Shown here: piece after piece, positions 16,802 through 23,917 of the stretch
Layout of the letters: each line of letters starts with the position of its first letter
Position numbering within the stretch: the first letter of the stretch is position 1
Assembly (NCBI RefSeq): GCF_016464705.1
Contig: NZ_JAEHOB010000001.1
Coordinates: 310,001 to 374,000, forward strand
Direction: 5' to 3'
Length of the DNA stretch: 64,000 nucleotides
Source: Qaidamihabitans albus
GTDB taxonomy: Bacteria; Actinomycetota; Actinomycetes; Mycobacteriales; Pseudonocardiaceae
Notes under the pieces: model-generated
Seen by the model: only the letters and a program-made list of their open reading frames with translations
Told to the model about the DNA's origin: nothing
Database searches by the model: none
Program-made: the position numbers and the translations under genes

Positions 16802-17635
16802 TCAGCCACGGTCGAGGGATGCCGCGCAGTTCCATTCGCGGGCATGGCCGAACGGTACGCCACGGACAGTGCGCACCGTGTCGATGCGCTCACGTTCCCG
16901 GTAGGCGACCAGATTGCGTCCGGCGCGCTTGGCCGCATAGAGCATGGAGTCGGCCTCGATGAGCTGTTCCTGCGGGTCACCGGGGGTGTCCGCGCGGAGC
17001 GCGACCCCGGCGCTGATCGTCACTTCGAGGCCATGACGCAGGCGTGACCAGGTATGCGCGGCGACGCGGGCGCGAGCACGCTCCGCGATCATGACGGCGG
17101 CGCGTAGTCCGGTGTCGGGAAGCACGAGCACGAACTCCTCACCGCCGTAGCGGGCGCAGAAGCCGTTCGGCGGCAGGCTCTGCTGCAACAGGGCGACGAC
17201 CAGGCGGAGTACCTGGTCGCCGACCTGGTGGCCGTACGTGTCGTTGACCCGCTTGAACAGGTCCAAATCGACCAGCGCGATCGCGGGTGCGGGGAGATCG
17301 ACGAGGCGGCGGTCGAGGTAGCGGCGGTTGAACGTCGCCGTGAGGGCGTCGGTCAGGCTCTCGCGGCGCAGTTGCTCGACCTCGTGCCGGTACTGCTCGG
17401 GCACGTGCGGCTGCGGGGACCGGGTCTCGCGGGCCAGGTCGAGGGCCGAGCGCAGGTGCTCGTAGGCCCTTCGCCAGTTTCCCTGTGCGGCGAACATGTC
17501 CGCGACGGACTCGTGCACCGCGAGCAGGTCTGTGCAGTCACGGGCTTCCACGCCGTCCTGCGCCCTGTTTCGTACCACCACGCCGGCCTCCGTCGCGCTG
17601 CCCGATGCATCGGTTGTCGTCTGTAGAGACAGCAC
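16802..17635 (-). CDS. GGDEF-domain diguanylate cyclase
   Basis: From GTG 17635 the product is 277 residues. Residues 35-80 look like helical TPR-type segments ([18 protein letters not shown]). The C-terminal GGDEF domain has [33 protein letters not shown] and an active GGEEF ([11 protein letters not shown]). No RxxD inhibitory site is seen before the motif. It should make c-di-GMP from two GTP. No membrane segment is present, so it is cytosolic. A longer start at 17731 falls inside a terminator hairpin and was rejected. The c-di-GMP reader RsiG is encoded at 0.6-1.2 kb. Confidence 0.85.
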   Translation of the reverse strand: MLSLQTTTDASGSATEAGVVVRNRAQDGVEARDCTDLLAVHESVADMFAAQGNWRRAYEHLRSALDLARETRSPQPHVPEQYRHEVEQLRRESLTDALTATFNRRYLDRRLVDLPAPAIALVDLDLFKRVNDTYGHQVGDQVLRLVVALLQQSLPPNGFCARYGGEEFVLVLPDTGLRAAVMIAERARARVAAHTWSRLRHGLEVTISAGVALRADTPGDPQEQLIEADSMLYAAKRAGRNLVAYRERERIDTVRTVRGVPFGHAREWNCAASLDRG

Positions 17636-17725
17636 GGCGCCGCGCTGGGGACGGCCGAAAGGCGAATATCGCTCAAGGGGACGACGGGTAGCCGGACGGT
17701 GTGGTGGGGGACGGACACGGTGCGC

Positions 17726-17780
17726 AGCCATACGCCCCGCCGAACGGTTCCACCACTCGTTCGAGGCGGGGCGTATGGCT
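17726..17780. terminator. Strong bidirectional hairpin after VOC gene
   Basis: AGCCATACGCCCCGCC (17726-17741) pairs perfectly with GGCGGGGCGTATGGCT (17765-17780). The inner GAACG/CGTTC extends the stem past a 2-nt bulge. It follows the VOC-family gene reading leftward. Confidence 0.75.
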
Positions 17781-17819
17781 GTGTCGGTTACTGTCGTCGC
17801 TTACTGTCGCCTGCTCTGC

Positions 17820-18233
17820 CTACTGCTGCGCCGCGGAGGGGTCCATCCACATGATCTCCCAGTGGTGCCCGTCGAGGTCCTGGAAGCTGCGGCCGTACAT
17901 GAACCCGTGGTCCTGCGGGTCGTTCGCGGGCTGCCCGCCCGCTGCGAGCGCCTTGTCGGCCAGCTCGTCGACCGCCGCTCTGCTCTCGGCGCTCAGGCAC
18001 ACGATCGCCTCGGTCGACTTCGTGGCGTCGGCGATCTCCTTCTTGGTGAACGTCTGGAAGAACTGTTCTTTCAGCAGCATCACGTGGATGGTGTCGCTGA
18101 TGACGATGGCCCCAGCGTTCTCGTCGGTGAAGTTCTTGTCGTTCGAGAAGCCGAGCTGCTCGAAGAAGGCGATCGACTTGCCCAGGTCCTGGACGGGGAG
18201 GTTGATGAAGACCTTGGTGGGTGCAGCGGACAT
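17820..18233 (-). CDS. VOC-family (glyoxalase-like) protein
   Basis: This 137-residue protein (MSAAPTKVFINLPVQDLGKS) has two beta-alpha-beta-beta-beta units of the vicinal oxygen chelate fold, with DLDGHHWEIMWMDP at the end supplying typical metal-ligand His/Glu. The substrate is unknown; close homologs are simply VOC proteins. Start 18233 was chosen over longer frames that run into a dispersed repeat. A nested palindrome in its upstream region suggests control by a regulator, possibly the HxlR protein next door. Confidence 0.8.
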   Translation of the reverse strand: MSAAPTKVFINLPVQDLGKSIAFFEQLGFSNDKNFTDENAGAIVISDTIHVMLLKEQFFQTFTKKEIADATKSTEAIVCLSAESRAAVDELADKALAAGGQPANDPQDHGFMYGRSFQDLDGHHWEIMWMDPSAAQQ

Positions 18234-18261
18234 CAGGTGCCTCGATTCTTCTCGACTGCTC

Positions 18262-18294
18262 GGTTGCTTGAGAGCAAGCTTGCTAAAAGCAACC
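18262..18294. promoter_or_regulatory. Nested palindromic operator upstream of VOC gene
   Basis: Outer arms GGTTGCTT (18262-18269) and AAGCAACC (18287-18294) enclose the perfect 12-bp palindrome AGCAAGCTTGCT (18273-18284). A minus-strand TTGACA lies just upstream, so the palindrome covers the probable promoter. Confidence 0.6.
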
Positions 18295-18319
18295 ACGCTT
18301 GTCAAGAGTTGACTCATCG

Positions 18320-18365
18320 GTCGTGAGTGGCTACGCGAGTTAGAACTCGTGTGCGCACTCACGAG
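18320..18365. repeat. Dispersed palindrome, copy 3
   Basis: The right arm (AACTCGTGTGCGCACTCACGAG without its first bases) is conserved and the left arm has a few changes. It lies between the HxlR regulator 3' end and the VOC promoter, both on the minus strand. Confidence 0.85.
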
Positions 18366-18380
18366 AGGTGACCAGGCTGC

Positions 18381-19022
18381 TCAGATCCGGAAGACCTCGG
18401 CGAAGCGGTCCAGCAGGGCGGTGTCCCCGGTGACCCGGACGCTCCCGCTCTCGACCGCCTCGGCGGGCGTGAGCTCGGCCGCCAGCAGCGACCTGATCGC
18501 CGGTCCGGCCTCGATGACCAGATCCGCGTCCGCCTGGGCACCCGCCGCCACCTTCAGCTCGCCGTGGTCGATGCGCAGGTGCACGACCACGTCGCCGACC
18601 CGCAGCTCGTAGCTCGCCTGGAGGCCGAGTGCCGCCTCCCGGCGGAACGTCGAGCGCATGGCCATCACCAGCGAGTCCGGCGTGACGATGTCCTCAGGGC
18701 CCGGTTCGCCCATCGTGCGCGCCCCCCACCGGCCGAGCGCGAGCACGATCGCCTCCAGTTCGTTGCCGTAGTCGGTGAGTTCGTAAACCACGGAGCCGTC
18801 CGGCCGCGGCAGCACTCGGCGCTGGATGACCCCGGCGCCTTCCAGCTGCTTGAGCCGGCTGGAGAGCACGTTCGTCGGAATGCGGGGCAGTCCGCGTCGC
18901 AGGTCGGTGAATCTCTTGGCGCCGACTAGCAGATCGCGAACGATCAGCAGGGTCCACCGCTCACCGACGAGGTCCGCGGCGTGCGCCAGCCCGCAGAACT
19001 GTCCGTACTGTCGCTTGGCCAT
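18381..19022 (-). CDS. HxlR-family transcriptional regulator with C-terminal SCP2-like domain
   Basis: This 213-residue protein has an N-terminal HxlR winged helix (about 8-95) with LVGERWTLLIVRDLLVGAKRF and GLPRIPTNVLSSRLKQLE. It lacks the usual N-terminal redox cysteine, having C10 in QFCGLAHA instead. The C-terminal half (about 110-205) resembles an SCP2 sterol-carrier domain. It is divergent from an ECF sigma gene with only 46 bp between them, where a 12-bp palindrome is a candidate autoregulatory site. Confidence 0.85.
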   Translation of the reverse strand: MAKRQYGQFCGLAHAADLVGERWTLLIVRDLLVGAKRFTDLRRGLPRIPTNVLSSRLKQLEGAGVIQRRVLPRPDGSVVYELTDYGNELEAIVLALGRWGARTMGEPGPEDIVTPDSLVMAMRSTFRREAALGLQASYELRVGDVVVHLRIDHGELKVAAGAQADADLVIEAGPAIRSLLAAELTPAEAVESGSVRVTGDTALLDRFAEVFRI

Positions 19023-19044
19023 GGTACTTATTGTAGCGTCTTAT

Positions 19045-19056
19045 TCTCTGCAGAGA
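19045..19056. promoter_or_regulatory. 12-bp palindrome between HxlR and ECF sigma genes
   Basis: TCTCTGCAGAGA is a perfect palindrome in the 46-bp divergent gap. It is placed where a regulator would cover both promoters. Confidence 0.45.
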
Positions 19057-19068
19057 GTCTACTTGCTC

Positions 19069-20025
19069 ATGGAAACTACGGTCGCACAACTGGAACCGTA
19101 CCGTGCCGGGCTGACCGGCTACTGCTACCGGATGCTGGGTTCGGCGTTCGAGGCGGAGGACGCCGTGCAGGAAACGTTGCTGCGCGCTTGGCGGGCGTTC
19201 GAGCGGTACGACGAGCGGCGGGCGAGCCTGCGCACCTGGTTGTACTCGATCGCGACCAACGTTTGCCTCGACATGCTGTCGAGCAGCCAGCGCCGCGCGC
19301 TGGCAATGGATCTGGGGCTGCCGTCCCGGCCCGGCGGGGCGCTGGGCGCGCCGCTGCCGGAGAGCACGTGGGTCCAGCCCGTCCCGGAGAGCCGGGTGCT
19401 GCCCCCGCATGCCGACCCGGCCGAGGCCGCGGTGCTGCGGGAGTCGATCCGGCTGGCGTTCGTCGCGGCACTGCAGCACCTGCCACCCCGTCAGCGCGCG
19501 GTGGTGATCCTCCGGGACGTCCTGCGCTGGCGGGCCGCCGAGGTCGCGGGGCTGCTCGGCGGCACGGTCGCCGCCGTGAACAGCGCGCTGCAGCGTGCCA
19601 GGGCGACCCTGGCGGACGTCGACTCCGCGCCTGCCGAGCCGCTGCGTCCGCTCGACGAGAGGCAACGGGACCTGCTCGCCCGCTACGTCGCGGCGTTCGA
19701 GCGGCACGACGTCGACACGCTCACCGCGCTGCTGCACGAGGACGCGACGATGTCGATGCCACCGTTCGCCTGGTGGCTGCGTGGCCGCGCCGACATCCGG
19801 CAGGTGTTCGAGGCTGGGGGCGATGCGTGCGCGGGCGACCGGCTCGTGCCCACCGAGGCCAACGGCAGGCCCGCGTTCGGGCAGTACCGGCCCGGTGCGG
19901 ACGGTCTGGAACCGTTCGCGCTCGTGCTGCTGGACGTCGTGGACGACCACATCACCGGGACGACCACGTTCCTCGGCTCGGCCGGACTGTTCCCCCGGTT
20001 CGATCTGCCCGCCCGGTTGCGCTGA
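19069..20025 (+). CDS. ECF sigma factor with C-terminal SnoaL-like domain (TIGR02960 type)
   Basis: This 318-residue protein has region 2 (about 5-75; GYCYRMLGSAFEAEDAVQET, RTWLYSIATNVCLDML), region 4 (about 130-185; LPPRQRAVVILRDVL) and a C-terminal SnoaL/NTF2-like domain (about 200-315). Such ECF factors have no anti-sigma gene and are controlled through the C-terminal domain. The HxlR neighbour may set its transcription. ATG 19069 follows the divergent palindrome. A GyrI-like ligand-binding gene follows 30 nt downstream. Confidence 0.88.
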   Translation: METTVAQLEPYRAGLTGYCYRMLGSAFEAEDAVQETLLRAWRAFERYDERRASLRTWLYSIATNVCLDMLSSSQRRALAMDLGLPSRPGGALGAPLPESTWVQPVPESRVLPPHADPAEAAVLRESIRLAFVAALQHLPPRQRAVVILRDVLRWRAAEVAGLLGGTVAAVNSALQRARATLADVDSAPAEPLRPLDERQRDLLARYVAAFERHDVDTLTALLHEDATMSMPPFAWWLRGRADIRQVFEAGGDACAGDRLVPTEANGRPAFGQYRPGADGLEPFALVLLDVVDDHITGTTTFLGSAGLFPRFDLPARLR

Positions 20026-20055
20026 GTTTTCGGCCGCCCCGTCGTACCACCTGTT

Positions 20056-20550
20056 ATGGACATCCGACCCACCATCGAGCACCGGGCCCCGCTGCGGTAC
20101 GTCGGCGTCCGGCACCACGTCAGCGGGCGGGCCTTCGGCGAGCTGAACGCCCGTGTCCCGGAGCTGTTTGCGTTTCTCGCCGGGCAGGGCACCGGGCCCG
20201 AGGGGCCGCCGTTCTACCGGTTCGAGGTCGTCGGGGACGGCCGGCACGTGGTCCAGGCCGGGGTGCCCGTGGCGGCGGACGTGCCGACCGAAAGCGACCT
20301 GTTCCTGGGGACTCTGCCGGAGGGCAGGTACGCGACGGTGCTCCACCGGGGCCATCCGGACGCCCTGTTCGACGTCAACGCCGCGCTGCTGGAGTGGGCG
20401 GGCCGGAAAGGCCTGCGGCTCGACCGCACGACGGCCGCCGATGGGGAGCACTGGGGCTGCAGGCTGGAGGTGTTCCGCACCGACCCGCAGGTCCAGCCCG
20501 ACCCGGCGCAATGGGAGACGGAGGTGGCGATCCGGCTCTCCGGCGGCTGA
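20056..20550 (+). CDS. GyrI-like small-molecule-binding protein
   Basis: This 164-residue protein has the AraC effector-binding/GyrI fold as a stand-alone domain, with ending YATVLHRGHPDALFDVNAAL and HWGCRLEVF. Members bind amphipathic compounds and can act as drug or toxin buffers. It follows the ECF sigma gene and may be its target (inference). Its TGA forms half the centre of a perfect 26-bp palindrome shared with dusB. Confidence 0.78.
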   Translation: MDIRPTIEHRAPLRYVGVRHHVSGRAFGELNARVPELFAFLAGQGTGPEGPPFYRFEVVGDGRHVVQAGVPVAADVPTESDLFLGTLPEGRYATVLHRGHPDALFDVNAALLEWAGRKGLRLDRTTAADGEHWGCRLEVFRTDPQVQPDPAQWETEVAIRLSGG

Positions 20551-20563
20551 TCAGCCGCCGGAG
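20538..20563. terminator. 26-bp perfect palindrome joining two stop codons
   Basis: CTCCGGCGGCTGA and its exact complement meet with no spacer, so the TGA of the GyrI gene abuts the TGA of dusB on the other strand. Both proteins end Ser-Gly-Gly. It probably ends transcription from both sides. Confidence 0.8.
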
Positions 20564-21690
20564 TGCATCATGTCCGCGCCCTCCGGCACGCATGGGTCGT
20601 CGGGGTCGTTCAGCCAGCCGTGCGGCAGGGTGACCTTGCCGGGCGAGCCCTGGCGCCCGCGCGGGCCGAGGGCGTCGGCCGGGAACGGCACGTCGGGGTC
20701 GAGCTGGGCGATGAGCTCGTCGAGCTCGTCGAGCGCGGACACCGTGGCGAACCCGCGGCGCAGCTCGGAGCCGACCGGGAAGCCCATGAAGTACCACGCC
20801 ATGTGCTTGCGCAGGTCGCGCATGGCCTTGTCCGGCCCGTCGTGCTCGATGAGCAGCTCGGCGTGCCTGCGCAGCACGCGGGCCACCTCGCCGAGCCGGG
20901 GCCCCTCGGGCACCGGCCTGCCCTGGAAAGCGGCTTCGAGCTCGCCGAACAGCCACGGCCTGCCGAGGCAGCCGCGGCCGACGACGACGCCGTCGCAGCC
21001 GGTCTCGGCCATCATGCGCAGGGCGTCGTCCGCCGCGAAGATGTCCCCGTTGCCGAGTACGGGGATCGTGGTGACGGCTTCCTTGAGGCGGGCGACGTGG
21101 CTCCAGTCCGCCTGGCCGGAGTAGCGCTGCGCCGCCGTCCGCGCGTGCAGGGACACCGCGGCGGCGCCCTCGGCCTCGGCGATCCGGCCCGCGTCGAGGT
21201 AGGTGTGGTGGTCCTCGTCGATGCCCACCCGGAACTTCACCGTGAATGGGACGCCCTCGGCCGCGGCCGCCTCGGCGGAGGCCCGGACGATCTCGCCGAA
21301 CAACCTGCGCTTGTACGGCAGCGCCGCGCCCCCGCCCTTGCGGGTCACCTTGCTCACCGGGCAGCCGAAGTTGGCGTCGACGTGGTCGGCGAGGCCCTCG
21401 CTGACCACGATCTTCACGGCTTCGCGCATCGTCGCGGGGTCGACGCCGTAGAGCTGCATCGACCGGGGGAACTCGCCCTCGTCGAACGACATCATGTGCA
21501 TGGTGCCGGGGTGACGCTCGACCACGGCGCGGGCGGTGATCATCTCGCACACGTAGAGTCCGGCGCCGTACTCGCGGCACAACCTGCGGAACGCCACGTT
21601 GGTGATGCCCGCCATCGGCGCGAGCACCACCGGCGGATCGACCTCGTAGGGGCCGATCCGCAGGGCGGGCTTGGTCAGAGCTGCGGTCAC
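20551..21690 (-). CDS. dusB: tRNA-dihydrouridine synthase
   Basis: This 379-residue flavoenzyme has an N-terminal TIM barrel with APMAGITNVAFRRLC, the catalytic-cysteine loop NFGCPVSKVTRKGGGAAL and FMN-phosphate loops (GNGDIFAADDALRMM, GVVVGRGCLGRPWLF). It reduces uridines in the tRNA D-loop using NADPH. Start is GTG 21690 (MTAALTKPALRIGPY). It corresponds to Rv0823c and closes the syntenic block. Confidence 0.93.
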   Translation of the reverse strand: MTAALTKPALRIGPYEVDPPVVLAPMAGITNVAFRRLCREYGAGLYVCEMITARAVVERHPGTMHMMSFDEGEFPRSMQLYGVDPATMREAVKIVVSEGLADHVDANFGCPVSKVTRKGGGAALPYKRRLFGEIVRASAEAAAAEGVPFTVKFRVGIDEDHHTYLDAGRIAEAEGAAAVSLHARTAAQRYSGQADWSHVARLKEAVTTIPVLGNGDIFAADDALRMMAETGCDGVVVGRGCLGRPWLFGELEAAFQGRPVPEGPRLGEVARVLRRHAELLIEHDGPDKAMRDLRKHMAWYFMGFPVGSELRRGFATVSALDELDELIAQLDPDVPFPADALGPRGRQGSPGKVTLPHGWLNDPDDPCVPEGADMMHSGG

Positions 21691-21733
21691 GCCTCCATTG
21701 TCGCAGGCACGGCGAGTCCCCCGTTCCTACCCG

Positions 21734-21775
21734 CGAGTCCTGCGTACAGGAGCACGAGTTCCGCGTTCAGAACGC
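21734..21775. repeat. Two near-identical 21-nt tandem units
   Basis: CGAGTCCTGCGTACAGGAGCA-type unit (21734-21754) is followed directly by a variant (21755-21775) sharing CGAGT, GCGT and CAG at the same offsets. Each unit is itself a short dyad. It lies in the gap between the dusB start and the SOD gene end. Confidence 0.6.
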
Positions 21776-21806
21776 CGGACGACGCCGTCGCGGCACCTCC
21801 GGGCGC

Positions 21807-22382
21807 CTAGAAGTCCACGTTGATGCAGGCGAGCCGGTCACCGGCATCGCCTGCCTCGCCTGGCGCGGTGGAGGTGTGGTGGTCGTGGATGACGATCGAC
21901 TGCGGCCGCCGCTCGCCGAACGCCCACTCGACGCTCGACATCGCGAAGCCGTTGCCGGACGCGCGGGTGGTGAAGTCGAGCCAGATCTCGTTCTCCGGGT
22001 TGGCGAAGGCGGGGTCGTCGGAGGGGCCCTGCACGTGCTGGAAGTGCGGTCCGGCCGCGGAGCCGGTCTCACCGCAGGGCTCGGTGTGCGCGTGGGCGCC
22101 GTACTCCCGGTTCGGCACGAGCCCGGACACGTGGAGCGCGGTGCGCGTGCCGAAGGCGGACTTGGAGACCGCGAACACACCCGCCCGCGCGCCCTCGGGC
22201 ACGAGTTCGGCGTCGTAGGTCACGGCGGTGCGTCCCTCGCGGTACTCACCGAACTTGCCGTGCTCGATGGTGACCGGGCCGCCCGACCCGGCGGGAGTCG
22301 CGGCCGCCTGTCCGGCCCCGGCGAGCACCAGCGCGGAGGCGGCGGCGAATGCGGTGACGGTAGCGGGGAGAAGTCGTTTCAT
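21807..22382 (-). CDS. Secreted Cu/Zn superoxide dismutase family protein
   Basis: This 191-residue protein has a signal peptide (MKRLLPATVTAF to about residue 28). The copper-type ligands appear as YGAHAHTEPCG, GPHFQH and IVIHDHHTST, and a second Cys near the end (LACINVDF) could pair with C in HTEPCG. It is annotated as a SOD-family protein; the full zinc site is not obvious, so enzymatic activity is probable rather than certain. It is divergent from an EamA transporter gene. Confidence 0.78.
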   Translation of the reverse strand: MKRLLPATVTAFAAASALVLAGAGQAAATPAGSGGPVTIEHGKFGEYREGRTAVTYDAELVPEGARAGVFAVSKSAFGTRTALHVSGLVPNREYGAHAHTEPCGETGSAAGPHFQHVQGPSDDPAFANPENEIWLDFTTRASGNGFAMSSVEWAFGERRPQSIVIHDHHTSTAPGEAGDAGDRLACINVDF

Positions 22383-22496
22383 GCCTCCCCTAAACCAGAC
22401 ATGACGTGCGTTCGCAACTCGGCGAAGGATGTGGGGGACCTCCCACTGGCTGGTACGGCGAGCCCACCGTGCACCGGAGGCTCGTAACCTGGGTCC

Positions 22497-23417
22497 GTGA
22501 AGACGGACCGGACCTGGCTGGTGGCGATCGCCGCGGCGCTGTGGGGCACGGACGGGCTGCTCCGGCTGCCGCTGGCCGACGCGTTGCCGGCCGCGACCGT
22601 CGTGTTCTGGGAGCACCTGCTCGTGGCGGTCGTCCTGCTGCCGCTGTTACCCGCCGCCGTGCGGTCGCTGAGCCGGTGCGGGCCGCGGGAATGGGCCGCG
22701 GTGCTCGTGATCGGGGGCGGTTCCTCTGCGCTGGCGACGGCGCTGTTCACCGCCGCCTTCCAGGCGGGCGACCCGGTGACCCCGCTGGTGCTGCAGAAGC
22801 TGCAGCCGCTGTTCGCGGTGCTGGCGGCCTTCGTCGTGCTCGGCGAGCGGCTGCGGCCCGGTTACCTGCTGTTCGCCGTGCCTGCGGTGCTGGGTGCGTG
22901 GCTGCTGGCCTTCGCCGATCCGCTGGACGTGCGGGTCACCGCGTTGCGTGCCGCACTGCTGGCGCTCGGCGCGGCGGCACTGTGGGCGGCCGGCACCGTG
23001 CTCGGCAGGCTGGTCTCGACGCGGCTGCGCCCGCGGGACGTGACCGCGCTGCGGTTCTCGATCGGCCTGCCCTTCGCGGCGCTCATCGTCCTCGGCACGG
23101 GCAACGAGTTCGCCGTGAGCCGGGACAACGCCGTCGGCCTCGTCCTGCTCGCGCTGGTGCCGGGACTGCTCGCGCTCAGCCTCTACTACGTCGGGCTCCG
23201 GGCCACCCCGGCGGCTCGGGCGACGCTGGCGGAACTGGCGTTCCCGGCCACCGCGGCGATCATCGGCGTGTCCTTCCTGAACGCGACACTGACGCCGACC
23301 CAGTGGCTCGGACTGGTGGTCGTGGTCGTCTCGATCACCGCGCTGGGCTGGCACGAGCGCCGGGCACGGCGGGCGCCGGTCGTGGCCGAGCCCGAGCTGG
23401 CGGGGGTGGCCGGATGA
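22497..23417 (+). CDS. EamA/DMT-family transporter
   Basis: This 306-residue protein has about ten membrane helices in two EamA repeats (about 8-140 and 150-290). Family members export metabolites or amino acids; the substrate is not evident. Start is GTG 22497 (MKTDRTWLVAIAAALWG). Its TGA overlaps the next gene's ATG (ATGA). Confidence 0.85.
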   Translation: MKTDRTWLVAIAAALWGTDGLLRLPLADALPAATVVFWEHLLVAVVLLPLLPAAVRSLSRCGPREWAAVLVIGGGSSALATALFTAAFQAGDPVTPLVLQKLQPLFAVLAAFVVLGERLRPGYLLFAVPAVLGAWLLAFADPLDVRVTALRAALLALGAAALWAAGTVLGRLVSTRLRPRDVTALRFSIGLPFAALIVLGTGNEFAVSRDNAVGLVLLALVPGLLALSLYYVGLRATPAARATLAELAFPATAAIIGVSFLNATLTPTQWLGLVVVVVSITALGWHERRARRAPVVAEPELAGVAG

Positions 23418-23878
23418 GCCCGAGCGAGGAGCCCCGGCACCAGCGGCTCGCCCGTAACGTCAACGAGTTGCTCGGCGAGCTGCGCGTGGCCCAGGCCGGT
23501 GTGCAGATCCTGTTCGGCTTCCTGCTCGCGGTCGCCTTCACCAGCACGTTCCGCGACGCCAGCGGGTTCGAGAAGGCGCTGCACCTGATCACCGTGGTGT
23601 TCACGGCGGCGGCCACGGCGCTGCTCACCGCGCCCGCCGTCTGGCACCGGGTGCTCTTCCGAACCGGCAGCCGCGACGAGATCCTGCGGGTGGGCAACCG
23701 GCTGGTGCTCGCGGGCCTCGGCTGCCTTTCCGTCGCGGTCACACTCACCGTCGGCCTCATCGCCAAGGTCGTCTACGGGCCGATCGCGATGGCCGCGGTC
23801 GGCGTGCCCATCGGAGCCATGTTCGTGACGCTGTGGTTCGTGATGCCGTACCGCCTCCGGAGGCCCGGCGCCTCGTGA
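23414..23878 (+). CDS. DUF6328-family membrane protein
   Basis: This 154-residue protein has a hydrophilic start (MSPSEEPRHQRLARNVNELL) and four hydrophobic segments. The LLGELRVAQAGVQILFGFLL core is typical of DUF6328, once misannotated as sodium:proton antiporter. The function is unknown. It is coupled to the EamA gene by ATGA. Its TGA (23876-23878) lies inside a dispersed palindrome that also holds the stop of the facing gene. Confidence 0.8.
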   Translation: MSPSEEPRHQRLARNVNELLGELRVAQAGVQILFGFLLAVAFTSTFRDASGFEKALHLITVVFTAAATALLTAPAVWHRVLFRTGSRDEILRVGNRLVLAGLGCLSVAVTLTVGLIAKVVYGPIAMAAVGVPIGAMFVTLWFVMPYRLRRPGAS

Positions 23879-23917
23879 GTGCGCACATGAGTTCTAACTC
23901 GGGTAGGCACTCACGAG
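23872..23917. repeat. Dispersed palindrome, copy 4, holding two stop codons
   Basis: The left arm starts CTCGTGAGTGCGCAC and the right arm ends CACTCACGAG, with diverged inner bases. The TGA of the DUF6328 gene (23876-23878) and the TGA of the convergent GH13 gene (complement of 23911-23913) lie symmetrically in the two arms. Confidence 0.9.

Noticed and set aside
17636-17731. Extended start of the GGDEF gene at 17731
   Set aside because: The ATG falls inside a terminator hairpin and the extra 32 residues are Arg/Pro-rich.
18234-18362. Extended start of the VOC gene reading MSAHTSSNSR
   Set aside because: That peptide is simply the translation of the dispersed palindrome. The same false start can appear wherever the repeat occurs.
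18961-20511. 516-codon minus-strand frame opposite the ECF sigma and GyrI genes
   Set aside because: It is the shadow of two recognised plus-strand proteins and has no domain of its own.
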